A DNA stretch of 64,000 nt, from the NCBI RefSeq assembly GCF_000735605.1, contig NZ_JPKG01000027.1:62001-126000 (forward strand), given 5' to 3'. Positions within the stretch are counted from its first letter, which is position 1, and each line of letters starts with the position of its first letter. This stretch comes from Allobosea sp. LC85. Lineage in GTDB: Bacteria; Pseudomonadota; Alphaproteobacteria; Rhizobiales; Beijerinckiaceae. The notes beneath the pieces were generated by a model. It worked only from the letters and a program-made list of their open reading frames with translations, searched no databases and was not told the origin of the DNA. This document shows positions 35,366-43,452 of the stretch, piece after piece. Position numbers and translations under genes: made by a program.

Positions 35366-35428
35366 CGCCCACGATCGGCCCATAGGCCGGTTCCGTGAAG
35401 GAGCTGGCCGGATGAGACAGGTGAAGCC

Positions 35429-35965
35429 ATGAACGACGTCGGAGCATGGACGGACGAACGCGTCGAGCTTCTCAAGAAGCTCTGGAGCGACGGACTGAGC
35501 GCCAGCCAGATCGCCGGCGAGCTCGGCAATGTCACGCGTAACGCCGTGATCGGCAAGGTGCACCGGCTCGGTCTTTCCGGCCGCGCCAAGAGCCCGGCCG
35601 CCTCGTCGACGCCGCGCCCCCGCAAGGCGCCGACCCGCGCGCCGAGCCACCCGGTTGGCGGGAATGCCGGCATGACCCGCGGCGCCAATGCGCTCGCGCC
35701 GCAATACGAGCCCGTGGTCGAGGTCGAGGCCGAACAGGCGCCGGCTTTGCCTGAGGACGTCGTGGTGCCGTTCTCCGAGCGGGTCACCATCATGGATCTG
35801 CGCGAATATATGTGCCGCTGGCCGATGGGCGACCCGACCACCCCGGAGTTCCGCTTCTGCGGTGGCCGTTCCCAGACCGGCATGCCTTATTGCAGCTACC
35901 ACGCCCGCATCGCCTATCAGCCCGCGGCCGATCGCCGTCGCGACCGCAAGGTCGTGCGCGCCTGA
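35429..35965 (+). CDS. gcrA: GcrA cell-cycle regulator
   Basis: Alphaproteobacterial sigma70-binding transcription cofactor for cell-cycle genes with methylated GANTC promoters. 178 residues. N-terminal DNA-binding part WTDERVELLKKLWSDGLSAS through NAVIGKVHRLGLSGR (about 7-52), a Pro/Ala-rich linker, and the conserved C-terminal sigma-binding domain YMCRWPMGD, FRFCGGRSQTG, PYCSYHARIAY. Alone in its transcription unit, followed by a strong terminator. It shows the window is from an alphaproteobacterium. Confidence 0.96.
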   Translation: MNDVGAWTDERVELLKKLWSDGLSASQIAGELGNVTRNAVIGKVHRLGLSGRAKSPAASSTPRPRKAPTRAPSHPVGGNAGMTRGANALAPQYEPVVEVEAEQAPALPEDVVVPFSERVTIMDLREYMCRWPMGDPTTPEFRFCGGRSQTGMPYCSYHARIAYQPAADRRRDRKVVRA

Positions 35966-36002
35966 GCCAAGGCTCTTTCGATGCCTCCTGCGATCCGAGA
36001 TG

Positions 36003-36030
36003 AAAAGCCGGCCGCGAGGCCGGCTTTTTC
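36003..36030. terminator. Rho-independent terminator after gcrA
   Basis: AAGCCGGCC (36005-36013), loop GCGA, GGCCGGCTT (36018-36026) then TTT. The stem is flanked by A-run and T-run, so it can work in both directions, for gcrA on the plus strand and for the aap operon on the minus strand. Confidence 0.9.
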
Positions 36031-36075
36031 ATTGGGCTGCTGGAGCCGGACCGGTCATGCCGACGGGACGGCGAC

Positions 36076-37116
36076 CTAACCCAGTTTGCGCTTCTCGAGG
36101 CGCTTGCTCCAGCGCGAGAGCGCATAACAGATCAGCCAGTAGATCGCCCCGGCAAAGGCATAGGCCTCCATGTTCATCCCGACCCAGTTGGGATCGGCAA
36201 GCGAGGCCTGGGCGATGCCGAGCAGGTCGAGGATCGAGACGACGAGCACGAGCGTCGTGTTCTTGATCAGCGCGATGAATTCGTTGGTCATCGCCGGCAA
36301 GGAAATCCGCAAGGCCTGCGGCAGAACGATCAGCCCCGTCGCCTTCCAATAGGTCAGCCCCAGCGCGGTTGCGGCTTCGCGCTGGCCGGTGGGGAGGGCC
36401 TGCAATCCGCCGCGGACGGCTTCAGCCATATAGGCGGCGATGACGAGGCCGAGCCCGATCACGGCGCGCGCCAGGCGGTCGATGCCCGTGCCGCTCGGCA
36501 GGATCAGCGGCAGCAGCAGCGAGGCGAGGAAGATGACTGCGATGATCGGCACGCCGCGCCAGAACTCGATGAACAGCACGCTGATCAGCCGCACCACCTT
36601 GAGCTGCGACTGGCGTCCGAGCGCCAGCAGGATGCCGAGCGGGATCGCGATCAGGCTGGCATAGACCGAGATGAAGAGCGTCAGCATCAGCCCGCCCCAT
36701 TCCCGCGTCTCGACCGGGCGCAGGCCGAACCCGCCGGCAAGCAGCCAGACGCCGAGCGGCGGCAGGATGATCAGCGCGAGGATCGCGAGCCGGATCCGCA
36801 TGGGTTTGGGCGAGAGATAGAGGCCAAGTCCCGAGAGCGCGAAGATGGCTCCGGCGAGGTCGGCTCGCCAGCGCTCGTCGACGGGATAGAGCCCGTACAT
36901 GAACTGGCCGAAGCGGGCCCGGATGAAGACCCAGCAGGCACCGCTGCCGGTGCAGTCATTGCGGGTCGTGCCGGACCAGGTTGCGTCGATCAGCGCCCAG
37001 CGGATCAGCGGGACCGCGACCCAGGCGATGCCGAGTGCGAGGACAACGGTAACGGCGGCGGTTGCCGGCGTGCCGAACAGCCTCTGGCGCCAGAGCGGAA
37101 AGGTCGCTGTGCTCAT
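36076..37116 (-). CDS. aapM: General L-amino acid ABC transporter permease (AapM-like)
   Basis: Inner-membrane permease of a polar amino acid importer, 346 residues. Long N-terminal membrane part with a periplasmic loop, then the HisM-type domain: LFISVYASLIAIPLG, FIEFWRGVPIIAVIF, and the EAA loop with LQALPTGQREAATALGLTYW, then LPQALRISLPAMTNEFIALI. Starts on the last bases of aapQ (4-base overlap). The next operon gene would be the ATPase aapP, but only a terminator follows. Confidence 0.92.
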   Translation of the reverse strand: MSTATFPLWRQRLFGTPATAAVTVVLALGIAWVAVPLIRWALIDATWSGTTRNDCTGSGACWVFIRARFGQFMYGLYPVDERWRADLAGAIFALSGLGLYLSPKPMRIRLAILALIILPPLGVWLLAGGFGLRPVETREWGGLMLTLFISVYASLIAIPLGILLALGRQSQLKVVRLISVLFIEFWRGVPIIAVIFLASLLLPLILPSGTGIDRLARAVIGLGLVIAAYMAEAVRGGLQALPTGQREAATALGLTYWKATGLIVLPQALRISLPAMTNEFIALIKNTTLVLVVSILDLLGIAQASLADPNWVGMNMEAYAFAGAIYWLICYALSRWSKRLEKRKLG

Positions 37117-38276
37117 CGCGTCACCAGCGCGATCCTGGCATTGTACCAGTTCATGAAGGCAGAGACGGCAAGCCCGATCACCAGATAGACCGCGAGCGTC
37201 ATCGCGATGATCTCGATCGCCTGCCCGGTATTGTTCAGCGCCGAGCCCATGAACAGGCTGACGATGTCGGGATAGGCGATGGCCGCACCGAAGGACGAAT
37301 TCTTCAGCACGTTGAGATACTGGTTGGTCATCGGCGGTACCATCACACGCAGCGCCTGCGGAATGACGACGAGCCGCAGGATCTGCCCGGGACGCAGCCC
37401 GAGCGCGGCAGACGCCTCGCTCTGGCCATGCGGCACGGCCTGGATGCCGCCGCGCACGATCTCGGCGATGAAGCCTGCCGTGTAGGTGACCAGCGCCGCG
37501 AGCAGCGCGACGAATTCAGGGATCACGACGAAGCCGCCGCGGTAATTGAAGCCGCGCAGCACCGGCACGTCCCAGCGTACGGCGAGCCCGGCCCAGGTGA
37601 AGGCGAGCGCGGGCACGATCAGCACGAACAGGATGCCGAGCATCAGGACGGGCGCGTCGCGGCCGGTCTCCTCCTTCCGCCGGCGTGCCCAGCGCATCAC
37701 CAGCCATTGCGCCAGCCAGGACAGGAGCATGACCGCCAATGCCCAGCGGAAATTCGCGGATGAGTCGGGCAGCGGAATCGTCAGGCCGCGATTATTGAGG
37801 AAGGCGACGCCAAAGAGGCTCAGCGAGGCGCGTGGCGCCGGCAGGGCCGCGATCACGCCGAAATACCAGAACAGGACGAAGAACAGCAGCGGGATATTGC
37901 GGACGAACTCGATATAGGCGCCGGCGATCGTCGAGAGCAGCCAGTGCGAGGACAGCCGCGCGATGCCGACGACGAAGCCGAGCAAGGTGGCAAGCGCGAT
38001 CGCGATCACCGTGACGAGCATCGTGTTGGCGATGCCGACCCAGAACAGGGCGAGGATATTGTCCTGCTGGGTGTAGCCGGTCAGGACGAAGGGAACCTCT
38101 ATCCCCGATGTGCGCCAGAGAAAGTCGAAACCCGACGCGATGCCGGCCTTGACCATGTTCTCCGAGGCATTGCGCACGAACCACACGGTCGCGCCGACGA
38201 GCCCCAGCACGAGCGCGGCCTGATAGAACAGGTCGCGCACCCGCTTGTCGTTGATGAAGGATAGAACGCTGGCCAC
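37113..38276 (-). CDS. aapQ: General L-amino acid ABC transporter permease (AapQ-like)
   Basis: Partner permease of AapM, 387 residues. N-terminal helix VLGLVGATVWFVRNASENMV, typical Aap periplasmic section, core segments YIEFVRNIPLLFFVLFWYF and EIVRGGIQAVPHGQSEASAAL, then IPQALRVMVPPMTNQYLNVL. It overlaps aapM by four bases. A palindromic repeat of about 106 bases separates it from the binding-protein gene. Confidence 0.92.
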   Translation of the reverse strand: MASVLSFINDKRVRDLFYQAALVLGLVGATVWFVRNASENMVKAGIASGFDFLWRTSGIEVPFVLTGYTQQDNILALFWVGIANTMLVTVIAIALATLLGFVVGIARLSSHWLLSTIAGAYIEFVRNIPLLFFVLFWYFGVIAALPAPRASLSLFGVAFLNNRGLTIPLPDSSANFRWALAVMLLSWLAQWLVMRWARRRKEETGRDAPVLMLGILFVLIVPALAFTWAGLAVRWDVPVLRGFNYRGGFVVIPEFVALLAALVTYTAGFIAEIVRGGIQAVPHGQSEASAALGLRPGQILRLVVIPQALRVMVPPMTNQYLNVLKNSSFGAAIAYPDIVSLFMGSALNNTGQAIEIIAMTLAVYLVIGLAVSAFMNWYNARIALVTR

Positions 38277-38317
38277 GGGTGCCGCCTCTTAGACAAGGGT
38301 GCGTGGCGAAGGAGGTG

Positions 38318-38423
38318 CGTCATTCCGGGCGAAGCGAAACGCAGGCCCGGAAACCATCGACAGGCGTTGCGCTCTGCGATGGCTTCCGGAGCTGCACGGC
38401 TTTGCCGCCTGTCCGGAATGACG
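38318..38423. repeat. Palindromic intergenic element between aapJ and aapQ
   Basis: Outer arms CGTCATTCCGG (38318-38328) and CCGGAATGACG (38413-38423) are a perfect 11-bp inverted repeat enclosing about 84 bases with further self-complementary pieces (GGCCCGGAA, CCATCG...CGATGG). This looks like a REP/mosaic element of the type spread through rhizobial genomes. Its place just after a binding-protein gene is typical for elements that stabilise the upstream mRNA. Confidence 0.6.
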
Positions 38424-38469
38424 CCCGATTTCTCGAAGCACCGTCAGGCGCCCGATACCGCGGCGCCTC

Positions 38470-39504
38470 TCACTGGAAGGGCGGCGTGAACAGCAACCCG
38501 CCCTTGGTCCAGAGCTGGTTCTGGCCGCGCTCGAGCTTCAGGGCCGAGCCCATGCCGACCGAGCGCTCATAGCTCTCGCCATAGTTTCCGACCTGCTTGA
38601 TGGCCTTGTACATCCAGTCGTCCGGCAGGCCCATCATCGCGCCGAAACCACCTTCGACGCCGAGCAGGCGGCGGACTTCCGAGTTCTTCGAATTGGCCTT
38701 CATCTCATCGACATTGGCCGAGGTGACGCCGAGCATCTCGGCGGCGATGGTGCCGTTCAGCACCCAGCGCACGATCAGTTGCCAGCGCTCGTCGCCGTAG
38801 CGTGTCACCGGCCCCTGGGGATCGTTCGAGATCGGCTGGGTCAGGATGACGTGTTCGCCGGGGACCTTGAGCTTGGCGCGCTGGCCGGCGAGCGCGCCGA
38901 CGCCCGCGGTATAGGCGTCGCAGCGGCCGGCATCATAGGCGGCGATGGCGTCGTCGTTTTTCTGGAAATTGGTGATCGTCACCTTGAGGTTGCGCTCGCG
39001 GAACCAGTCGGCCGCGTTCTTCTCCTCGGTCGAGCCGGCGGCGACGCAGACCGAGGCGCCGTCGAGATCGGCCGCCGTCTTGGCGTTGGTCGACTTGCGG
39101 ACGATGAAGGTCTGGCCTTCGTAGAAATTGATGCCCTGGAAGTTCAGGCCCAGTGTCGCATTGCGCGAGAAGGTGATGGTCGAGTTGCGCGAGAGCAGGT
39201 CGACCTGCCCCGACTGCAGGATCGGCCAGCGCTGCTGCACCGAGGTCGGCGTGAACTTCACCTTGGTGGCATCGCCCAGCACGGCTGCGGCCAGTGCCTT
39301 GCAGTAATCGACATCGAGCCCCGTCCACTCGCCCTTGTCATTGGCGAAGGAAAAACCGGGCAGGCCGAGATGCACGCCGCATTCGAGGTGTCCGCGGGCT
39401 TTCACGGCATCCAGCGTCGGGCTTGGCGCCAGCTGTTGCGCATGGGCGGAGGTCGCTGCGGCCGCAAGGGCGGCCACGGCCCCCAGGATCATTATCTTCG
39501 TCAT
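38470..39504 (-). CDS. aapJ: General L-amino acid ABC transporter substrate-binding protein (AapJ-like)
   Basis: Periplasmic binding protein, 344 residues. Signal peptide MTKIMILGAVAALAAAATSA followed by HAQQ. SBP_bac_3 segments: VKARGHLECGVHLGLPGFSF, TGLDVDYCKALAAAVLGDA, SRNSTITFSRNATLGLNF and DAYTAGVGALAGQR. Length and order match AapJ of rhizobia. First gene of aapJ-Q-M. The 142 bases upstream, to the TetR gene, should hold its promoter. Confidence 0.93.
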   Translation of the reverse strand: MTKIMILGAVAALAAAATSAHAQQLAPSPTLDAVKARGHLECGVHLGLPGFSFANDKGEWTGLDVDYCKALAAAVLGDATKVKFTPTSVQQRWPILQSGQVDLLSRNSTITFSRNATLGLNFQGINFYEGQTFIVRKSTNAKTAADLDGASVCVAAGSTEEKNAADWFRERNLKVTITNFQKNDDAIAAYDAGRCDAYTAGVGALAGQRAKLKVPGEHVILTQPISNDPQGPVTRYGDERWQLIVRWVLNGTIAAEMLGVTSANVDEMKANSKNSEVRRLLGVEGGFGAMMGLPDDWMYKAIKQVGNYGESYERSVGMGSALKLERGQNQLWTKGGLLFTPPFQ

Positions 39505-39646
39505 TGTCGTTTCCCCGAAGCCTGGGCGGCTTTCTGCATGGTGGCGTGACTATGCAACAGCTGAGCCGCAAAGGGGAGTGGGGGGATTTCGAATCCCGGA
39601 TGCGATGTCGAGCGGGATACGGCAGGCCTCTGCCCTCATTGGCGTG

Positions 39647-40336
39647 TCATCGCGCCGTCATGATCGCTTCCACGAATCCGTCCTCGACATAGGTGACGCT
39701 GCCGTCCGGCAGTCCGAGGATGCGGTCTATGGCGATGCCCTGGAAACGCAGCTGCTGATCGAGCGCATCGATCGCGGCCGGAGCGTCCGTGGTTCCCGAT
39801 GCCGAGATCGCCCGGGCCATGGCGTCGTGACTGGTGGCGCTGAGATGCAGCACGATCTCAGCCGCGATTCCGGCATCGGGCACTTTGAACACGCCTTCAG
39901 CCTTGCCCGCCGCGATGATGCGGGTGAGCACCGGCACCACGAGCGGGATCACGGTTGCGTTGATGCGGTGATAGAGCACGATGTTCTCGGGCTTGAACAG
40001 GACATCGAATGTCGCCCTCAGCCTGGGGGCATCCTCGAGCTTGATTTGCCGGGCGCGCGCCAGAAAGCCGTTCAATTGCGCAAGCGGTGCGAGATCGGGC
40101 GCCTCCGTCAGATCCGTGAGGCGCTCGACCGAGGACAAGGCGAGCCGGGTCGCCAACGCCGCAAGCAGATCCTCCTTGGCGGTGAAGTGGTGATAGAACC
40201 CGCCCTTGGAGATGCCGGCGCGTGCAATCACGTCGTTGATCGTCGTGCGCTCGTACCCGCGTTCGAAGAACAGCGCCTGGGCGCAGTCGAGCAGCTCGTT
40301 CCTGCGATCATCGGGGTGTTTTACCACGCGCGGCAT
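39647..40336 (-). CDS. TetR family repressor of the adjacent export operon
   Basis: 229 residues. HTH: ELLDCAQALFFERGYERTTI, NDVIARAGISKGGFYHHFTA KEDLL (split here for length). The C-terminal domain is a ligand-binding helical bundle. Divergently placed to the MFP-permease-ATPase operon; two perfect 15-bp palindromes lie between them, the first inside the spacer of a good promoter for that operon. This arrangement predicts repression of the exporter and of its own gene. The inducer is unknown. Confidence 0.92.
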   Translation of the reverse strand: MPRVVKHPDDRRNELLDCAQALFFERGYERTTINDVIARAGISKGGFYHHFTAKEDLLAALATRLALSSVERLTDLTEAPDLAPLAQLNGFLARARQIKLEDAPRLRATFDVLFKPENIVLYHRINATVIPLVVPVLTRIIAAGKAEGVFKVPDAGIAAEIVLHLSATSHDAMARAISASGTTDAPAAIDALDQQLRFQGIAIDRILGLPDGSVTYVEDGFVEAIMTAR

Positions 40337-40356
40337 GCCGGCTCGGCCTCTCCAAC

Positions 40357-40384
40357 TTGACGACCGACCGTCGGTCTGTAAAAT
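40357..40384 (+). promoter_or_regulatory. Predicted sigma70 promoter of the export operon
   Basis: TTGACG at 40357-40362 and TAAAAT at 40379-40384, spaced 16 bp. It drives the operon starting at 40456. The first TetR palindrome fills the spacer, so bound repressor would block RNA polymerase. Confidence 0.6.
40362..40376. promoter_or_regulatory. TetR operator 1
   Basis: GACCGACCGTCGGTC, a perfect palindrome with arms of seven bases around one central base, located between the -35 and -10 elements. Arms are shared with operator 2, 23 bp away centre to centre (about two helical turns). Confidence 0.7.
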
Positions 40385-40399
40385 GACCGACGGTCGGTC
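40385..40399. promoter_or_regulatory. TetR operator 2
   Basis: GACCGACGGTCGGTC, same arms as operator 1 with the central base swapped, immediately after the -10 element. The tandem pair implies two repressor dimers binding on the same DNA face. Confidence 0.7.
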
Positions 40400-40455
40400 T
40401 GTAATTTTAGCGCCTTGATCGATGCCGGAGCAATGAAAAATCGCGTTGCCCTGCC

Positions 40456-41487
40456 ATGTCGCTGCCGCCTCCTCCCGGGAGGGATGCCTTGAAGCTCGTT
40501 CGTCGTCTGCTTGTCCTGGTCGTGCTCGTGGTCGCGGCCGCGACTTATTGGTCCTTCACCCGGCCGGCGCTGGTTTCCACCGTGCTGGCGAAGCGTGGCG
40601 ACGCGGCGGCCATCGTCTATGCGACGGGCGTCGTCGAGCCGCGGACCTGGGCCAAGGTGACGCCGCTCATTCGCGAGCGCATTGTCGAACTCTGCAACTG
40701 CGAAGGCACCCGGGTCGAGGAGGGGCAGGTCCTGGCCAAGCTGGACAGGGCCCAGGCCGAGGCGACGCTGGCCGAATTGAAGGCGCGCCACGCCCTCGCC
40801 TCGACGGAGCTTGACCGGCTTGCCACGCTTGTCGAGCGCAAGGTCGTCACCCAGCAGGCGCTTGATCGCGCCCGCAGCGAGATCGGACAGACCTCGGCGC
40901 TCGTCGCAGGCCAGACGGCCCGGCTGGAAAACTACCTGCTCCGCGCGCCGATGCGCGGCACCGTCCTGCGCCGCGACGGCGAGGTTGGCGAGATCGCCGA
41001 GCCCGGCACGGTTCTATTCTGGATTGGCGAGGCGAAGCCGCTCCGCGTCGTCGCCGAGGTGAACGAGGAGGATATTCCCCAGGTCAAGGTCGGCCAGAAG
41101 GCCCTGCTGATGGCCGATGCCTTCCCGGGCCGGAAGCTCGAAGCCACGGTCGACAGCATCACGCCCAAGGGCGATCCCATCGCCAAGACCTATCGTGTCT
41201 ATCTGGCCTTGCCCGACGACACGCCCGTGATGATCGGCATGACGGTCGAAATCAACATCATCGCGCGCGTGTCGCAGAATGCCCTGCTGCTGCCGACCAA
41301 CGCCGTTCACGGCAACGCGGTGTTCGTCGTCGAGGGCGATGTCGTGCGCCGCCGCGAGCTGACGATCGGCATCCGCGGCACGAGCGAGGTGGAGATCCTC
41401 TCGGGGATGCCGGACACGGTGCGCGTCATTGCGCCCTATCCCGAACGTATCAGTGACGGCGCACGCGTCAGGGTCCAGGGAGGGTGA
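40456..41487 (+). CDS. Membrane fusion protein of an ABC exporter (HlyD/MacA-like)
   Basis: Periplasmic adaptor with an N-terminal anchor (LVRRLLVLVVLVVAAATYWS). 343 residues from ATG 40456. Lipoyl part VEEGQVLAKLDRAQAEATLA, hairpin LASTELDRLATLVERKVVTQ, barrel DGEVGEIAEPGTVLFWIGEA. The ATG has no ribosome site. An in-frame TTG at 40489 has GGGAGGG five bases upstream and would remove 11 residues, so it may be the true start. First gene of a three-gene exporter under TetR control. Confidence 0.9.
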   Translation: MSLPPPPGRDALKLVRRLLVLVVLVVAAATYWSFTRPALVSTVLAKRGDAAAIVYATGVVEPRTWAKVTPLIRERIVELCNCEGTRVEEGQVLAKLDRAQAEATLAELKARHALASTELDRLATLVERKVVTQQALDRARSEIGQTSALVAGQTARLENYLLRAPMRGTVLRRDGEVGEIAEPGTVLFWIGEAKPLRVVAEVNEEDIPQVKVGQKALLMADAFPGRKLEATVDSITPKGDPIAKTYRVYLALPDDTPVMIGMTVEINIIARVSQNALLLPTNAVHGNAVFVVEGDVVRRRELTIGIRGTSEVEILSGMPDTVRVIAPYPERISDGARVRVQGG

Positions 41488-41491
41488 GGCC

Positions 41492-42739
41492 ATGCGGTTG
41501 ATCCTCGATCTTGCCCTGACGCATATCCTCGGGCGCGGTCGGCAGACGCTCGTCGCCGTGCTCGGCGTGGCGCTGGGAGTCGGCTTCTCCATCGCGATGG
41601 CGGCCCTGATGCAGGGGGGCGAGGACGATTTCGTCGCGAGGCTTGTCGACACCATGCCGCATGTCGACATCACCGACGAGCGGCGCACCGCGCGCCGGCA
41701 ACCGGCGCAGGACCAGTTCGCATCGATCCAGATCGCTGGGCTGAGACCAAAGGACGATCGCCGCGGTATCCTCAACCCGACCGAAGCGACGGCGTTGCTG
41801 AGAGCCTGGGTTCCCGGCCAAATGGCATCGAGCCTGAAGACGCAAGGGGTGGTGCGCTATGCCGGGCGCGATGTCGGCATCGGCATCATCGGCATCGAGC
41901 CGCAGGCCGAAATGCGCGTCTCGTCGATCGCCAGGGATTTCCGCGAGGGCAGCTTCACCTCGCTGATCGCCGGGGGCAACAACATCGTCGTCGGAGACCG
42001 CCTGGCCCAGCGTCTCGGTGCCGACCTCGGGACAACCGTGACGGTGGTCTCCTCCACCGGCCAGACCCGTGCCTTCAAGATCGTCGGCCTGTTCCATACC
42101 GGAACGACCGCGCGTGACGAGGGTGAGGGCTATGTCCTGCTCAAGAATGCACAGATTCTGAGCGAGCGGCCGAATGCGATCAACGAGATCCGGCTGAAGC
42201 TCGACGATCCCGCTTTCGCGCCTCAGGTGGCGCGGCGCGCCGAGGCGCTGATCGGCTACAAGGCGGTGGCCTGGCAGGAGGCGAACGAGTCGCTGCTTGA
42301 GGCTTTGGTGATCCGCAATGTCATCATGTACACCGTCGTTGGCGCGATTCTGCTGGTGGCCGGTTTCGGCATCTTCAACATCATCTCGACCATCACCCAT
42401 GAGAAGGCGCGCGACATCGCCATCCTGAAGTCGCTCGGCTTCACGGAAACCGACATGCGTCGCCTGTTCCTCCTGGAGGGACTTGTGCTCGGGGCCGGAG
42501 GCTCCCTGATCGGGTGGGCGGTCGGCTTTGCCCTGTGCTTCGCGCTCTCGCTCGTCCGCTTCGAACTCTCGGGGGCGTCGGTGGTGCAGGAAATCACCCG
42601 CCTGCCGCTGGCCTGGAGCATCTGGCATTACCTGATTGCGGCCGGCTTCGCGCTGGTTTCTGCCGGGATAGCCGGCTATCTGCCGGCGCGGCAGGCTGCC
42701 CGGCTCAACCCGGTCGACATCATCCGGGGCGCGACATGA
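41492..42739 (+). CDS. ABC exporter permease (MacB/LolC, FtsX-like)
   Basis: 415 residues from ATG 41492. Classic type VII topology: TM1 LVAVLGVALGVGFSIAMAAL, large periplasmic domain (about 40-270), then three helices including GAILLVAGFGIFNIISTITH, VLGAGGSLIGWAVGFALCFA and LIAAGFALVSAGIAGYLPAR, ending ARLNPVDIIRGA. The cytosolic motif EKARDIAILKSLGFTETD contacts the ATPase. Its stop overlaps the ATPase start as ATGA. Cargo unknown. Confidence 0.92.
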   Translation: MRLILDLALTHILGRGRQTLVAVLGVALGVGFSIAMAALMQGGEDDFVARLVDTMPHVDITDERRTARRQPAQDQFASIQIAGLRPKDDRRGILNPTEATALLRAWVPGQMASSLKTQGVVRYAGRDVGIGIIGIEPQAEMRVSSIARDFREGSFTSLIAGGNNIVVGDRLAQRLGADLGTTVTVVSSTGQTRAFKIVGLFHTGTTARDEGEGYVLLKNAQILSERPNAINEIRLKLDDPAFAPQVARRAEALIGYKAVAWQEANESLLEALVIRNVIMYTVVGAILLVAGFGIFNIISTITHEKARDIAILKSLGFTETDMRRLFLLEGLVLGAGGSLIGWAVGFALCFALSLVRFELSGASVVQEITRLPLAWSIWHYLIAAGFALVSAGIAGYLPARQAARLNPVDIIRGAT

Positions 42740-43431
42740 CGGCGCTGATCGAGGCGACCGGCTTGACGCGCGTGCTTCCCGCTGCCGTGCCCGTCACGCT
42801 GGTGGAGGATGTGTCGCTGACGATCGGCGAGGGCGAATTCGTCGCCATCACCGGCCCGTCCGGCTCGGGCAAGTCCTCGCTGCTCTATCTGCTCGGCCTG
42901 CTCGACCGACCGACAGGAGGCGTACTCCGGCTCGGGGGCCGCGACACGGAGGGGCTCAGCGAACGGGACAGCGCGCGGATCAGGCTGGAGACACTCGGCT
43001 TCGTCTTCCAGTTCCATTTCCTGCTGCCGGAATTCACCGTGCGCGAGAATGTCGAGATCCCGATGCGCCGGCTCGGGCGCCTCCCGCCTGGAGCGATGCG
43101 CGAGCGCTCGACGCAGCTGCTCGAGGCGCTCGGCCTCGCGGGGCATCTCGACAAGCGGCCAGACCAGCTCTCGGGCGGGCAGCGCCAGCGTGTCGCCGTG
43201 GCGCGAGCGCTCGCCAACGACCCACCGCTCGTCCTTGCCGACGAGCCGACCGGTAGCCTCGACAGCAAGAACTCGGAGCAGGTCTTCGCGATACTGGACG
43301 CGCTGGTGCGTGAGCGCGGCAAGACCGTGGTTGCCGTCACTCACGATCTGGAGATGGCTGCCTTGACCAGCCGCCGCATTCATCTCGTCGACGGCCGGGT
43401 GACCGAGGACGAAGCCCTGCCGGGCGGCTGA
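42736..43431 (+). CDS. ABC exporter ATPase (MacB/LolD type)
   Basis: 231 residues from ATG 42736. Walker A GPSGSGKSS, Q-loop region FVFQFHFLLPEFTVREN, signature LSGGQRQRVAVARAL, Walker B LVLADEPTGSLDSKNSE, H-loop VTHDLEMA. Typical LolD/MacB-branch spacing. A longer open frame extends upstream but lies inside the permease gene and lacks homology. Last gene of the exporter operon. Confidence 0.94.
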   Translation: MTALIEATGLTRVLPAAVPVTLVEDVSLTIGEGEFVAITGPSGSGKSSLLYLLGLLDRPTGGVLRLGGRDTEGLSERDSARIRLETLGFVFQFHFLLPEFTVRENVEIPMRRLGRLPPGAMRERSTQLLEALGLAGHLDKRPDQLSGGQRQRVAVARALANDPPLVLADEPTGSLDSKNSEQVFAILDALVRERGKTVVAVTHDLEMAALTSRRIHLVDGRVTEDEALPGG

Positions 43432-43452
43432 GCCGCCGCCCGCGCAAGCGCC

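Larger units (their letters stand above)
34895..35428. other. Divergent argD/gcrA intergenic region
   Basis: 534 bases between argD (leftward) and gcrA (rightward). Left part: argD leader with a GC-rich hairpin at 35083-35101. Right part: gcrA promoter region with four GANTC methylation sites at 35223-35365. No ORF here looks real. I saw no other conserved element. Confidence 0.6.
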
